Assembly: GCA_943736015.1 (NCBI GenBank)
Contig: OX031061.1
Coordinates: forward strand, 11,851,290-11,915,289
Length of the DNA stretch: 64,000 nt
Reading direction: 5' to 3'
DNA from: Tridacna crocea
Taxonomy: Eukaryota > Mollusca > Bivalvia > Cardiida > Cardiidae
Position numbers and translations under genes: made by a program. Below are positions 12,501 to 21,700 of this stretch, piece after piece (position 1 is the stretch's first letter; each line of letters begins with the position of its first letter). A model generated the notes under the pieces. That model did not search any database, was not told the DNA's origin, and saw only the letters and a program-made list of their open reading frames with translations.

Positions 12501-15500
12501 GGGACAAAAAAAGACTTGAAAGAATGTTAGCCACAACCAGGTATCGAACCCACAACCACAACCACAAAGCTCCAGATAGATGGCATGATTTTGATTTAAA
12601 AATTGAAAATAATTATGAATCATTCTCCACTAAAACCTATATTGTGGGTACTCATTAGAATCGTCTGATAGCAACGATTCTAATGAGTACCCACAACATA
12701 GGGATTAAAAGAGAATCAAACCATAACTTCCATCAGAGTTCAAGATAGAGGGAGTGATTTTGATTTCAAAATTGAAAACATTAATCAATCTCCACTAAAT
12801 CCTATGTTGTGGGTACTCATTAGAATCGTCTGATCAAGACGATTCTAATGAATACCCACAACATAGGGTTTAAAGGAGAAATAATGAATTTAGAATGCCA
12901 TCACTCCCTCGTATCTTGAGTTCTGCGACAGGTCACCAGTCAGATACACTTATTATTGAGCTACCTGGCCAAGCTAAACAAATTTGTACAAGCAAAAAGT
13001 TTTACTGTTTGGAGAAGGATTAACATGAATCAATCATTCCACTTGTTGCTCCAATTTTCACAGAGCTGTGGGGTATTGTCAACAATGCAGGAGTCTGTTT
13101 TATTGGAAATATCGAAACCATGACTGCCGAAGACATCAACAAAATCATGTCTGTCAACATTATGGGTCCTATCAACATCTGTCGAGCATTTTTCCCTCTT
13201 CTCAGGAAAAGCAAAGGTCGCTTGGTAAACATTGCAAGTAATACAGGTATGATGTTAAGGTTCCTTTCAGCTCTTTCCCAAACAACAAAATTTTGGACCC
13301 CTTCAAATTGAAAGGACTTGCAGACCACAAATTAAAAATAATTGAAAATTTTAAATTTATTTTGTGGAGTGTAGAAAACATTGAGGGAAAAGGAGAAAAT
13401 GCTGGTTACCAGCATTTTCTTCTTTTCCCTTAATGTTTTCGAAAGGTTTCTATCTACAGGTTGTAACACCAGGGACTGTTTGGTGAAGGGTTAAATCTTT
13501 ACCACACAACAAGATCTAAGAGTTTTCTAAACTGAAACTTTCTACAGACAACAATTTAGATGGTACTCAAGTTTGTCCTTGAAAAGCCGAAAAACATTGT
13601 GAGAAAAGAAAAAAAATTATGCTTTTTATATCTTTGGCAGGATAGAAAATAATTTTGTAAAAGGAAAAAATGCTGGTTACAAGCATTTTTCTGATTTTCC
13701 AACATTTTTTTTAAAAGCCTTAACTCTTTACCAAACGACAAAATTTCAGACTGGTCCAAATTGAAAGCATTTTGCAGACGACAAAATTGATGTGACTCAA
13801 AATTTGAAATTTGTTATGGGAAGGGAAGAAAACATTGTGGGAAAGGAGAAACTGTGGTTACCAGCATTTTTTCCTTTTTGTACAATGTTTTTAAAAGGCT
13901 TTTTTCTCAGGGATGTCAAAAGTTTGTGTGGTAATGGATTACCACTTTACTACGTGACAAGATTGTCCATATTGAAAGTGGATGAAGACAATAATTTCTA
14001 TCTCGATCAAATGCTGCAACTGTTCTTTGATAGAGTAAAAAATATTGTGGGAAAAGGAGAAAATGCTGGTTACCAGCATTTTCTCCTTTTCCCATAATTT
14101 TTTCACATAGCTTCTTTCTTTAGGGCGTCAAAACTCGTCACTGTGTGGCAAAGGGGTAATCCCAAGAGCATTCAGTTTCTATTAGACAACAAGTTTTAGA
14201 TTTGTCCAAACTAAAAACAAGTCAAATCTGATTCAGATCAGATTGATATTGTTTGAAAAGGAGTATACTCCAATTACCAGAATTTTACTACAAATAGAAT
14301 ATGGGTAAAATGTTGGAAATCTGTCAATGACAGAAAAGAACAAGAGGGCCATTGGCCCTGGAACGCTCACCTTAGACTATAGCTTATGAGTGAAATTCAA
14401 TTCTTTGAGCAACTTTGGTAAAGCTTCACCCGAGGAACATCCCTGCCAAGTTGCATCAAGATTGGCCCAGCGGGTTAGGAGAAGAAGATGTTTAAAGAAA
14501 TTGTTGATGGGTGACAGACGCTGGACATAGGGCAATTAAATATCATAAAGCTCTACACATTCCAGTTTCAAAGAAGAATTTTACATTTTCGTCCTATGTT
14601 CGAAATTGTGGTCCCCGGGACTGGGTCAAATTAACCAAAACAGCAACCTTGGAACAAACTTGGTAGAGGTCCACTCAAAGATGCTACATATCAAGTATCA
14701 AGGCTCTACACCTTCCCGTTTAAGAGAAAAAGAAATTTAAAATTTTCCTTCTTTGTTCCTATGTTCCGACCTGTGACCTCCGGGGCAGGGCCGGTTTAAA
14801 CGCCAGGGACATCATATGACCAAACTTGGTAGAGGTCCACTAGAAATATCAAAGCTCAGCACCAAGTTTCAGAGAATATTTCTAAAGTTTTCCTTCTTTG
14901 TTGCCATGTTCGAACCTGTGACCTCCCGAGGCAGGGCCAGTTTTGACCCAAAAGGCACAATATGAACAAACTTGGTAGAGATCCACTAGGAATTGCTACA
15001 TGCCAAATATCATAGCTCTATGCCTTCTAGTTATAGAGAAGAAGAATCTTAAAATTTTCTTTCATTGTTCCTATGTTTGAACTTGTGACCCCCGGGGCAG
15101 GGCCAGTTTTGACCCCATGGGCATGATTTCAACAAACTTGGTAGAGGTCCACTAGGAGATGCCACATACCAAATATCAAAGCTCTATGCCATCTAGTTTC
15201 AGAGAAGAAGAAATTTAAAGTTTTCCTTCTTTGTTCCTATGCTCAAACTAGTGACCCCCGGGGTAGGGCCAGATTTGACCCCAGGGACATTATTTGAATA
15301 AACTTGGTAGAGGTCCACTAGGAGATACAACACACCAAATATCAAAGCTCTATGCTTTCTAGTTTCTGAGGAAAAGAATTTTAAAGTTTTCCTTCTTTGT
15401 TCCTATGCTCAAATTTCTGATCCCTGGGGTGGGGCCAGTTTTGACCCCAGGGACATAATTTGAACAAACTTGGTAGAGGTCCACTAGGAGATGCCACATA

Positions 15501-18500
15501 TTAAATACTAGTATCAAAGCTCTACGCCTTCAAGTTTCAGAGGAGAAGATTTTTAAAGTTTTCATTCTTTGTTCCTATGCTCAAACTTGTGACCCCCGGA
15601 ATGGGGCCAGTTTTGACCCCAGGGGCATAATTTGAACAAACTTCGTAGAGGTCCACTAGGAGATGCTACATGCCAATCATCAAAGCTCTAGACCTTCAGG
15701 TTTCAGAGAAGAAAATTTTTAAAGTTTTCCTTCTTTGTTCCTATGCTCAAATTTAAAACGCGTTATCCCCCGGGGCGGGGCGGGGCCAGTTTTGACCCTA
15801 GGGGCATAATTTGAACAAACTTGGTAGAGGTCTATTGGGAGATGCTACGTACCAAATATCAAAGCTCTACCCCTTCTAGTTTCAGAGGAGAAGATTTTCA
15901 AAGATTTCGGGGGGGGGGGGTTTGTTGTTTTGTTAACTAGAGTTATGGGTGGAATTAAATTCTTTGAATAGTTTTGGTAGAGCTTCACCCAAGCAACATT
16001 CTTGCCAAGTTTCATGAAGATTGGCCCAGTGGTTTAGGAGGAGAAGATGTTTAAAGAAATTGTTGACAGACGACAGACGCCGGACATTGGGCGATCACAA
16101 TAGCTTACCTTTAGCACTTTGTGCTAAGGTGAGCTAAAAACATTGTGGGAAAAGGAGAAAGTGCTGGTTACCAGCGTTTTCCTCTTTTCTCTCATTGTTT
16201 TCGAACACCTATCTCTTCAGGTTCATTAAAACATGTAATTATTTTGCAAAAGGTCAAAACATTTTATTTCTCTTTTTTAGGCCTAGCTCCCGTTCCTTTA
16301 CTAGGGGTGTACTGTGCATCTAAGTCGGCACTGGCAACATTTTCTGAAGTTATGCGATATGAAATGCAGGTCTGGGGGATAAAAGTATCAACTATAATTC
16401 CGAGTGGATATCGAACAGGTAAAAGAAAACTTATATTGTATACGTCATTCAGCCAAAATAACCATTTCTCAAGTAAATGATTGTGCAGTGAATCTACTTT
16501 TTTGTTAACTTGGACCAAAATTCAGATTTTCTGATTCGTATATTAAAGTTTAACCCTTTACCACACAATCCCAACTTTTAACAACCCTGAGAAAGAAGCC
16601 AATAGAAAACATTGTGGGAAAAGGAGAAAATGCTGGTTACCAGCATATTCTCATTTTCCCATAGTGTTTTCTACCCTTCACAATTCAAAATTCAATTTTT
16701 GATTCACATTTATTTTGTCGTCTGCAAATGCTTTCAATTTGGACTAGCCCAAAATTTTGTCGTTCGGTAAAGAGTTAAAGCATTCGAAGGTATTTCAGGA
16801 TAGCACTCCTTTATGCAAGGCTTCGTCCCGATTTAACTCTACAGTGGTATTCAAAAGTTTAACTGTTAGATGGACTGTGTTGAGTGAACTCTTTACCATA
16901 TCTTATTCTCATTCAAACTGAAGGCATTAGCAGACAACAAAATTATGTTTTCCTTAACCGTTACCAAATGAAAAAAAATTTAGACTTGGCCAATTGAAAA
17001 CATATCCAGACAACAAGTGGCTAAAATGGTGAAATTTGTCCTTGCTACTGTAGAAAACAATTATGGAAAAGGAGAAAATGCTGGTAACCAGCATTTTCTC
17101 CTTTTCCATCAATTTTTTGGTAAGACTTCTTTCCCAGGGTTGTTAAAACCAGGGCTTGTTTGGTAAAGAGTTAAACAGTGGCATTTGTCTTTGAAAAAGT
17201 AATAAAAATTTAGAAAACAAGAATGCTGTTTTTCTATAGCTGTCATTTATCAGGGTCATTAACAACTGGCATATTTTTGGATATGTACACCAAAATCGAA
17301 AGCATTTGCAGACAACAAAATAGATCTAGCTCAAAAGATCTGCCTTTGACAGGGTCAAAAACAGTAGTAAAAGGAGAAATCACAGGCTACTAGCATTTTC
17401 TGCTTCTCTCACGATGTTTTCAAAGGCTTTTTTTCTTAAAAGTACTGGTTGTTAAAACTCCGGATTGCATGGGAAAAGAGTTAAATACATCTACATGAAT
17501 TTGAAATGAGCCATGCTGTATGAAAGGGGGGCTGGATGCATATACAAAAAGTACCAACCTAGCTCAGCCTGCACAGTCCATGCAGGCTGAGCTAGATTGA
17601 TACTTTTTGCTTTTAATTTCAATTTTCTACACGTCCAAGGACCATCCTATGTCATGATTCTATTAGTTGTTGGATAAAATGGATTTTTTAGATTCAGAAT
17701 CATGAATGATTGTCTTGATATAATAGATCACATTGACGCATTAACTCATTACCAAATGACAATATTTTAGGCTTGTCCAAATCGAAGGCATTTGCAGACC
17801 ACAAAGTAAAAGTGACTGAAAATTTGCAATTTGTTTCATGAAGGGTAGTAAACAATGTGGGAAAAGGAGAAAATGCTGGTTCCCAGCATTTCCTCCTTTT
17901 TCCACAATGTTTTCTGTAAGCTTCTTTCTCAGGGTCATCAAAAGTAGGGATTGTGTGGTAATGGCTTAAACCCCTTATTCCCATATCAAGTCATATCTAA
18001 GGCATTGTTCTACAGGATTCCAGATGAGAGAGAGTGATGGTATTCTAAATCCATTATTTCTCATCTAAACCCTATGTTATAGGTACTCATTAGAATCGTC
18101 CCAAAGAGACGATTCTAATGAGTACCCACAACATAGGGTTTAGTGAAGAATGAAGTTCAATAATATTTTCAATTTTAAAGTCAAAATCACTCCCTCTATC
18201 TGGAGCTTCGTTTCTAAACATTCAGGTATACTAGCCTACGACATGCACGCTGCAGCTGAAAGATGGTGGAAATCCGCACCGATCGATGTTCGACAAGATT
18301 ACGGAAAACACTGCTTTACGCCGCAATTTAAGATGAAAAACCATGTGGAATGTACTTCCCCCGATCTGAATCCCATTGTAAACACAATCATACATGCCCT
18401 CTGCTCTAAATTTCCGAGAACATATTACTACAGTGGCCTGCTAGCGCGATCCTTGCCATTTATTTACCTCCATTTGCCTACAGTATTATGTGACCCATTG

Positions 18501-18563
18501 ATGAAGCTTATCGGTGATTGGTTCGAATTTCATCCAGATGCATTACGAAAAGGCAAAGTTTGA
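6211..18563 (+). CDS. Membrane-type short-chain dehydrogenase/reductase, HSD17B2/BDH1-like (5 exons)
   Basis: The join 6211-6544, 9246-9458, 13064-13246, 16281-16418, 18226-18563 gives 1206 nt and 401 aa, close to HSD17B2 length. All junctions are GT-AG and all four introns are phase 1. Hydrophobic segments at residues ~30-47 and ~59-90 suggest membrane anchoring. The Rossmann cofactor motif TGCDRGIG is at 111-118 (TGxxxGxG). NNAG is at 189-192. The catalytic residues fit N214, S241, Y254 and K258 (YCASK), with Ser and Tyr 13 apart as usual. An Asp in 'LQLDV' follows the cofactor domain. The family oxidises or reduces steroids, retinoids or hydroxybutyrate with NAD(P). The motif TGCDRGIGHELAKRL and the C-terminal DYGKHCF block point to the SDR9C/HSD17B2 group, but the substrate cannot be read. 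ATG 6211 has a good context (AAACCATGG) and an in-frame stop at 6205. TPM insertions fill the introns, and one lies 20 bp past the stop. Confidence 0.9.
6637..7393 (+). mobile_element. TTAAAGGTGG element (interrupted by a SINE)
   Basis: Non-coding element with 10-bp terminal inverted repeats TTAAAGGTGG/CCACCTTTAA, beginning and ending in TTAA. It has a GGCTACGTAGCC palindrome at about 6997. Homologous copies are at 49767-51669 (reverse) and 55778-56279. Without the SINE it is about 535 bp. No coding capacity, so it is non-autonomous. Confidence 0.7.
6756..6968 (+). mobile_element. tRNA-derived SINE with 10-bp target duplication
   Basis: A-box-like GTGGTCGTGAGGTAGAGCG and B-box-like GAGTTTGATACC indicate a tRNA-type pol III head. 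Exact AAAATTACAA duplications flank it (6746-6755 and 6969-6978). The 3' tail contains AAGAACTGGTTTCTCAATC. It sits inside the TTAAAGGTGG element, so it arrived later. Confidence 0.8.
7396..7520. repeat. TPM fragment
   Basis: A degraded hairpin (GGAAAGGAGAAATCACATCACCAGCATT split by changes) with no intact ends. Confidence 0.45.
7567..7795 (-). repeat. TPM copy, R, near consensus
   Basis: TTAACCCATTACCAAACGAC to GGTAATGGGTTAA with a perfect hairpin. A further hairpin fragment (7796-7862) abuts it. Confidence 0.85.
7920..8292. repeat. GATTCTAATGAG palindrome family, three partial or complete copies
   Basis: The complete copy is about 8036-8221: outer ends GCTCCAGATA ... TATCTGGAG, inner palindrome AAACCCTATGTTGTGGGTAC, then GATTCTAATGAGTACC. 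A decayed copy precedes it and a half copy follows. Other copies are at 12.6, 12.8 and 18.0 kb. Confidence 0.7.
8296..8770. other. Unassigned SDR intron 1 stretch
   Basis: A+T-rich, with short open frames but no splice-compatible exon or recognisable repeat. Confidence 0.35.
8773..8997 (-). repeat. TPM copy, R
   Basis: Hairpin loop GGTATCC. Ends ACTCTTTACCATACTA and GGTAAAGGCTTAA. Confidence 0.7.
9246..9458 (+). CDS. SDR exon 2 (residues 112-182)
   Basis: Codes for GCDRGIGHELAKRLDSMGYQ and the rest of the first Rossmann half. Acceptor CACCCAG|GT, donor AAAG|GTGAGT. Confidence 0.9.
9485..9712 (-). repeat. TPM copy, R
   Basis: Starts only 26 bp after the exon 2 donor. The end is GGTAATGCGTTAA. 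Confidence 0.8.
9741..9956 (+). repeat. TPM copy, F, chained to next
   Basis: TTAACCCTCTATTACACATC start. Its terminal TTAA (9953-9956) is shared with an R copy, giving a tail-to-tail pair. Confidence 0.75.
9953..10182 (-). repeat. TPM copy, R, chained
   Basis: TTAACTCATTTCCAAACAAC start. The right TTAA is mutated to CTAA. Confidence 0.75.
10316..10558 (+). repeat. TPM copy, F, duplicated hairpin arm
   Basis: The right arm occurs twice (ACCAGCATCTTATCC, then ACCAGCATTTTCTCC) around CAATGTT, an internal duplication at the palindrome centre. First of three head-to-tail copies sharing TTAA. Confidence 0.7.
10555..10780 (+). repeat. TPM copy, F, chain member 2
   Basis: TTAACCCACTACCACACAAT to GGTAAAGAGTTAA, sharing TTAA on both sides. 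Confidence 0.8.
10777..11005 (+). repeat. TPM copy, F, chain member 3, ACTGT variant
   Basis: The hairpin base is ACACTGTAGG paired with CCACAGTGT: relative to ATTGT/ACAAT, both arms changed in step. Confidence 0.8.
11212..11430 (-). repeat. TPM copy, R, old
   Basis: The hairpin has largely decayed. Ends ATTAACTCTTTACCAAACA and GATCGTGTTAAC. Confidence 0.6.
11427..11657 (-). repeat. TPM copy, R, chained
   Basis: Starts at the shared TTAA 11427. The hairpin has lost part of the central loop (GCTGGTTAACATTTTC). Confidence 0.6.
11700..11815 (+). repeat. TPM fragment, F
   Basis: Left half plus a degraded hairpin, truncated where the next copy begins. Confidence 0.5.
11814..12041 (+). repeat. 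TPM copy, F
   Basis: TTAACCCATTACCACAAAAT to GGTAATGAGTTAA. Confidence 0.85.
12114..12343 (+). repeat. TPM subfamily 2 copy
   Basis: The ends keep the pattern (TTAACCCTTTACTCCACAGA ... GGTAAAGGGTTAA), but the subterminal regions differ from the main family. The palindrome is AAAGGTGAAATTGCTCGTGA against its exact partner, a stem with different sequence but the same architecture. Relatives are at 38848-39079 and 62273-62715. Confidence 0.75.
12355..12565 (-). mobile_element. SINE, minus orientation
   Basis: On the minus strand the B box GGGTTCGATACC is seen at about 12540. The body continues through the GTGAGAAAG-type block to the tail near TTAACACCA. The A-box part is lost against the palindromic repeats at 12568. 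Confidence 0.65.
12568..12925. repeat. Two tandem GATTCTAATGAG palindrome elements
   Basis: Copies at about 12568-12742 and 12740-12925 each have ends like GCTCCAGATAGA and a strong inner stem (CATTAGAATCGTC with its partner). The second stem is nearly perfect. Confidence 0.7.
13064..13246 (+). CDS. SDR exon 3 (residues 183-243)
   Basis: Encodes ELWGIVNNAG, the structural Asn in MSVNIMG and GRLVNIAS with the catalytic Ser. Acceptor TTTTCACAG|AG, donor ACAG|GTATGA. Confidence 0.9.
13258..13493 (-). repeat. TPM copy, R
   Basis: Begins 11 bp after the exon 3 donor. The stem variant AACATTGAGGGA pairs with TCCCTTAATG. Confidence 0.75.
13490..13719 (-). repeat. TPM copy, R, chained, old
   Basis: Shares TTAA 13490-13493. 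Contains a duplicated, degraded hairpin. Confidence 0.55.
13720..13939 (-). repeat. TPM copy, R
   Basis: TTAACTCTTTACCAAACGAC start. The stem has small deletions on the left arm. Confidence 0.7.
13939..14158 (-). repeat. TPM copy, R, chained
   Basis: Starts TTACCACTTTACTACGTGAC. The central hairpin is nearly perfect and the end GGCAAAGGGGTAA is mutated. Confidence 0.65.
14339..16137 (+). mobile_element. Element with eight ~167-bp tandem units
   Basis: Starts AACAAGAGGGCCATTGGCCC and ends CACAATAGCTTACC...GGTGAGCT. Inside, AACTTGGTAGAGGTCCACT recurs near 14657, 14822, 14968, 15134, 15301, 15468, 15640 and 15820 (146-180 bp apart). A G-run lies at about 15909. No ORF. It resembles bivalve non-autonomous elements carrying internal satellite units. 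It fills most of SDR intron 3. Confidence 0.75.
16138..16262 (-). repeat. TPM fragment, R
   Basis: Hairpin and part of the right half, abutting the tandem-unit element. It ends ~18 bp before the exon 4 acceptor. Confidence 0.55.
16281..16418 (+). CDS. SDR exon 4 (residues 244-289)
   Basis: Carries the catalytic YCASK and the RYEMQVWGIKVSTIIPSGY segment typical of the branch. Acceptor TCTTTTTTAG|GC, donor ACAG|GTAAAA. Confidence 0.9.
16550..16778 (+). repeat. TPM copy, F
   Basis: TTAACCCTTTACCACACAAT to GGTAAAGAGTTAA. Confidence 0.85.
16954..17174 (-). repeat. TPM copy, R
   Basis: TTAACCGTTACCAAATGA start, GGTAAAGAGTTAA end. A fragment of another R copy precedes it (16884-16955). Confidence 0.75.
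17281..17484 (-). repeat. TPM copy, R, old
   Basis: AAATCGAAAGCATTTGCAGA and the end GGGAAAAGAGTTAA remain. The hairpin is poorly paired. Confidence 0.5.
17545..17612. repeat. Short palindrome (GCAGGCTGAGCTAG type)
   Basis: CTAGCTCAGCCTGCA and TGCAGGCTGAGCTAG face each other around a 7-nt spacer, with flanking AAAAAGTA/TACTTTTT. It looks like a minute palindromic MITE. Confidence 0.6.
17741..17968 (-). repeat. TPM copy, R
   Basis: TTAACTCATTACCAAATGAC to GGTAATGGCTTAA. Loop GGTTCCC. Confidence 0.8.
18009..18207. repeat. GATTCTAATGAG palindrome element next to SDR exon 5
   Basis: The outer inverted ends TTCCAGATGAGAGAG and CTCCCTCTATCTGGAG enclose the stem GGTACTCATTAGAATCGTC. The element ends 18 bp before exon 5. 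Confidence 0.75.
18226..18563 (+). CDS. SDR exon 5 (residues 290-401, stop)
   Basis: C-terminal substrate and membrane-facing part, with DYGKHCFTPQFKM, SPDLNPIVNTIIHAL and PDALRKGKV before TGA at 18561. Acceptor CATTCAG|GT keeps phase 1. Confidence 0.85.
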
Positions 18564-18582
18564 TCAATTGACTGAATGGTGT

Positions 18583-18811
18583 TTAACCCATTACCACACA
18601 ATCCCTACTTTTGACGCCCCTGAAAAAGAAGCCTTTAGAAAACATTATGGGAAAAGGAGAAAATGCTGGTAACCAGCATTTTCTCCTTTTCCCACAATGT
18701 TTTCTACCCTTCACAAAACAAATTTCAAATTTTCAGTCACTTTTGTTTTGTCGTCTGCAAATGCTTTCAATTTGGACCAGTCTAAAATATTGTTGTTTGG
18801 TAATGGGTTAA
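18583..18811 (+). repeat. TPM copy, F, in the SDR 3' flank
   Basis: TTAACCCATTACCACACAAT to GGTAATGGGTTAA. It begins 20 bp beyond the SDR stop codon, so it probably lies in the 3' UTR. Confidence 0.85.
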
Positions 18812-18821
18812 AGCCATTCGA

Positions 18822-19094
18822 AGAATTATCTCAGTTATATTGTGGCAGCCAGTGCACCTATCCATACTTTCCTTAATTTTCTTTTACCAGCACCCCACAC
18901 AATACTCTTTCCAAGGCACTTGCTGCTTTCCCGAATAACCAGCGTCCAAATAATGATCAGCCATGAGAGAGGAATGAATCCTTCCACACTGACTATCATC
19001 AAACCTGAGAAAGAAATTGGCCAAGTCGGGTATCGAACTAGCGATCTCCTCTTCTCAAGTCCTGTACTCCACCAACTAAGCTATCGAGGCTGGG
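18822..19094 (-). mobile_element. SINE, minus orientation, clear tRNA head
   Basis: Minus strand: TAGCTTAGTTGGTGGAGTAC (A box) and CTAGTTCGATACCCGACT (B box) at about 19030-19085, like a tRNA gene, then the common body down to GGCAGCCAGTGCACC. The TPM at 19095 abuts the head. Confidence 0.75.
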
Positions 19095-19328
19095 TTAACT
19101 CTTTACCAAATGACAAAATTTTAGACTGGTTCAAATTCAAAGCATTTGCAGACGACATTTTAAATTTAGCTGAATGACTGTAACTGTCTGTGAAAGTGTA
19201 AAAAAATCTTGTGGGAAAAGGAGAAAATGCTGGTTACCAGCATTTTCTCCTTTTCCTACAAGATTTTTCAAAGGCTATTTCTTCAGGGCAGGGTTGTTAC
19301 AACTAGGGATTGTGTGGTAGAGAGTTAA
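19095..19328 (-). repeat. TPM copy, R
   Basis: TTAACTCTTTACCAAATGAC start. The stem base is TCTTGTGGGAAA paired with TCCTACAAGA, another paired substitution. Confidence 0.8.
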
Positions 19329-19384
19329 GAAAAAATAATGTAACCCCTAAAGTGCCTTTCACAACTAAAGTTGGCTTTACAGCC

Positions 19385-19430
19385 TGTATAGATCAAAGAT
19401 CAGACTGCAGATGACGTGCAGTCTGATCTT
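19385..19430. repeat. Short palindrome (AGATCAGACTGCA)
   Basis: AGATCAGACTGCA and TGCAGTCTGATCT flank a 7-nt spacer. Half motifs recur near 2.8, 11.7, 19.8 and 36.9 kb, so this is a second minute palindrome family. Confidence 0.55.
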
Positions 19431-19550
19431 TATTTACACTGTCTGCTTTGCTCAAGACATTCTGGAAAAGAGTGACCTTGAAATTGCAGTTATTAGGGTC
19501 ATATTTCTGAATTGCCAATGTCTAATGAGTTATTTTGACACTCTAAGCCT

Positions 19551-19780
19551 TTACTCTTTACCAAACACCAAATTTATAGACTGGTCAAAATTGAATGCAT
19601 TTGCAGACAATAAAATAATTATATGAGACTGAAAAGTCGAAATTTGATTTAGAAAGGGTAGGAAACATTGTGGAAAAAGCAGGAAAATGCTAGTTACCAG
19701 CATTTCTCCTTTTCCCACAATTTTTTGAAAGGCGTCTACCTCAGGATCGTCAAAAGTCGTCATTGTGTGGAAAAGGATTA
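19551..19780 (-). repeat. TPM copy, R
   Basis: CTCTTTACCAAACACCAAAT start, end GGAAAAGGATTA. Confidence 0.65.
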
Positions 19781-20164
19781 GCTATCAGCATGCCAAAGGT
19801 AACAGAAGGTGTCTTGTCATATAATATAGATCAAAATCAGACTGCACAGGATGGTTTCTAGCATTTACATGTACTAGTCAATTAGTAACATTTTCTCCCT
19901 TTCTCAATGTTTTAAAAAACCTTTCATCACAAGGTCCTTGAAACACCCTAGACATCAATTTTTCCTTTTCCTTTGATGTTTTCTATGTGAGTCAAGTGAT
20001 AAAAGCCAAAATTTGTGTACCTTTCAATCGTAGCAGAATGTGGTAAAACAAACTAAACTGGTGTGATGTAATTGCTTTCATACCTTTGATGTATGTATTT
20101 AAACTCTTTCCATGTAATTTAGGCTATTCCAATCTCTTATTAATTGCAGTTGGAATGTGTCTTT
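19781..20164. other. Unassigned stretch
   Basis: Lies between the SDR end and the HINFP 3' side. No zinc-finger exon or repeat is recognised apart from small TPM debris. Confidence 0.35.
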
Positions 20165-20292
20165 AAAAGAGTAGAAAGCATTGTGGGAAAAAGGAATAAA
20201 TTCTAGTAGCTGACATTCTATCTTTTTCCCACAATGTTTTCAAAAGGTTTGAACTACCTCAGAGAAGTAAAAATACCAAATTGTTTGGTAAA
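20165..20292 (-). repeat. TPM fragment, R
   Basis: A degraded hairpin and right half without terminal TTAA. Confidence 0.5.
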
Positions 20293-20334
20293 GTTACTTG
20301 AAAACTTGTATTTTCTTGCAAAATCATGCGATAT

Positions 20335-20825
20335 CATCTGTTATATTATGCAGGCTAGTGCATATCCATTACTTCCTGGAGTTTCTTTTTACAAGGACTT
20401 TGCAAACTATTTTTCCGAAACCACTGGTTGCTTTCCACAACTGCCATTGTCAAAACAATGAACAGCATTGAGCAAGAAATAAATCTTGTTACAATGACCA
20501 TCAGTAACCCATTATTAACACAATCCCTACTTTGATGACCCTAAGAAAGAAGCCTTTAGAAAACATTGTGGGAAAAGGAGAAAATGCTGGTAACCAGCAT
20601 TTTCTCCTTTTCCCAAAATGTTTTCTATTCTTCACAAAACAATTTTAAAATTTTCAGTCACTTTTATTTTGTCATCTGGAATATTCGGACAAGCCTAAAA
20701 TTTTGTCGTTTGGTAATGAGTTAATCCTTGGAGAGAAATTGGCTGAGCTAGAGATCATAACCAGTGACCCTCTGGTCTCAAGTACAAGTATTACACTGCC
20801 CTGTAGGGCTCAGCTAAAATTTTTC
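20335..20825 (-). mobile_element. SINE split by a TPM
   Basis: The SINE body at 20335-20503 (GCTAGTGCATATCCATTAC ... CCACTGGTTGC) resumes at 20725-20825 with the tRNA-head side (AGAAATTGGCTGAGC, then a head ending GCTCAGC). The TPM at 20504-20724 is inserted between. Confidence 0.6.
20504..20724 (+). repeat. TPM copy, F, nested in a SINE
   Basis: Start degraded (GTAACCCATTATTAACACAA). Perfect inner stem; end GGTAATGAGTTAA. Confidence 0.75.
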
Positions 20826-20944
20826 ATGATATTTTATTCTGACATTTTTAAGTTTCGCAGAGTCTATTTCAATTGTTTACTGAAAAACCTCTCAACAATA
20901 AAACACTGTTGTAGTGATAAAACAGCCTTGTTTTTTTTAACACC

Positions 20945-21130
20945 CAAGAAAACTCCCTATCATTGACACCCTTTGGGGATGGCCTTTGGGGAAGGAGAAA
21001 ATGCCGGATTAACAAAATTGTCGGAAAAGACGAAAATGCTGGATTATAAGTATTTTTCCTTTTTCCACAATCTTTTCTACCCTTTGAAAGACAAAAAAAA
21101 ACACTTTTAGATACGTGTATTGTGTTGTCT
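20945..21130 (+). repeat. TPM fragment, F, old
   Basis: Contains CTCCCTATCATTGACACCC, then a decayed double hairpin. Confidence 0.4.
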
Positions 21131-21700
21131 ATTCACCTTTCTGTAAACATGAGTTTGACATGGTCCCCTTCATACTGTAGTATATCGGTTGTCAAGCCTG
21201 ACAAGCTAACCAAAAAATGGCGTCGAATACAAAAAGAAAGAGCATTTATTTTAGTTTTACTCTAGCTGATATTTCGCTCTAGGTTCATTACAACAATTCT
21301 TTCCCGAAATTTATTATCAATTACAATAGTGTTGGCTGTTGTCACATTATCGCATGTCTATAACAAATTGTGTCAGACTTTCTTGTTTACATGACGCTCC
21401 ATGCTGCATTTTCATTGGCCGATAAGATATTGAAACACCTATCGATCAAAATCGGAAGACAGGCCAATTGCTTTCAACCTACTTTGTCCTCTAGTCTTTA
21501 ACATACAATTCAAAGTTTGAAAAACACTGAAAAAGAAAGCTTCAAAACAGACTGTGAGACAAAAAGAAAACCTGCAAATTCTCCATTACCCACAATCTTT
21601 TCTAACCCTTGAAAGACAAAAATGTTATTTGAGCCACATATTGATTTCAACCCCAAACTCATCTGTTCTTTTTCTACCCCACAAAAGACAAAAAAAATAT
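21131..21700. other. Unassigned stretch
   Basis: A unique-looking segment. I searched both strands for Cys/His patterns of the missing HINFP fingers and found none. Confidence 0.35.

Noticed and set aside
18822..19094. tRNA genes at the A/B-box sequences (also 6756, 12540, 38400)
   Set aside because: Each tRNA-like head continues into the shared SINE body, and the acceptor stems do not pair as in a functional tRNA.
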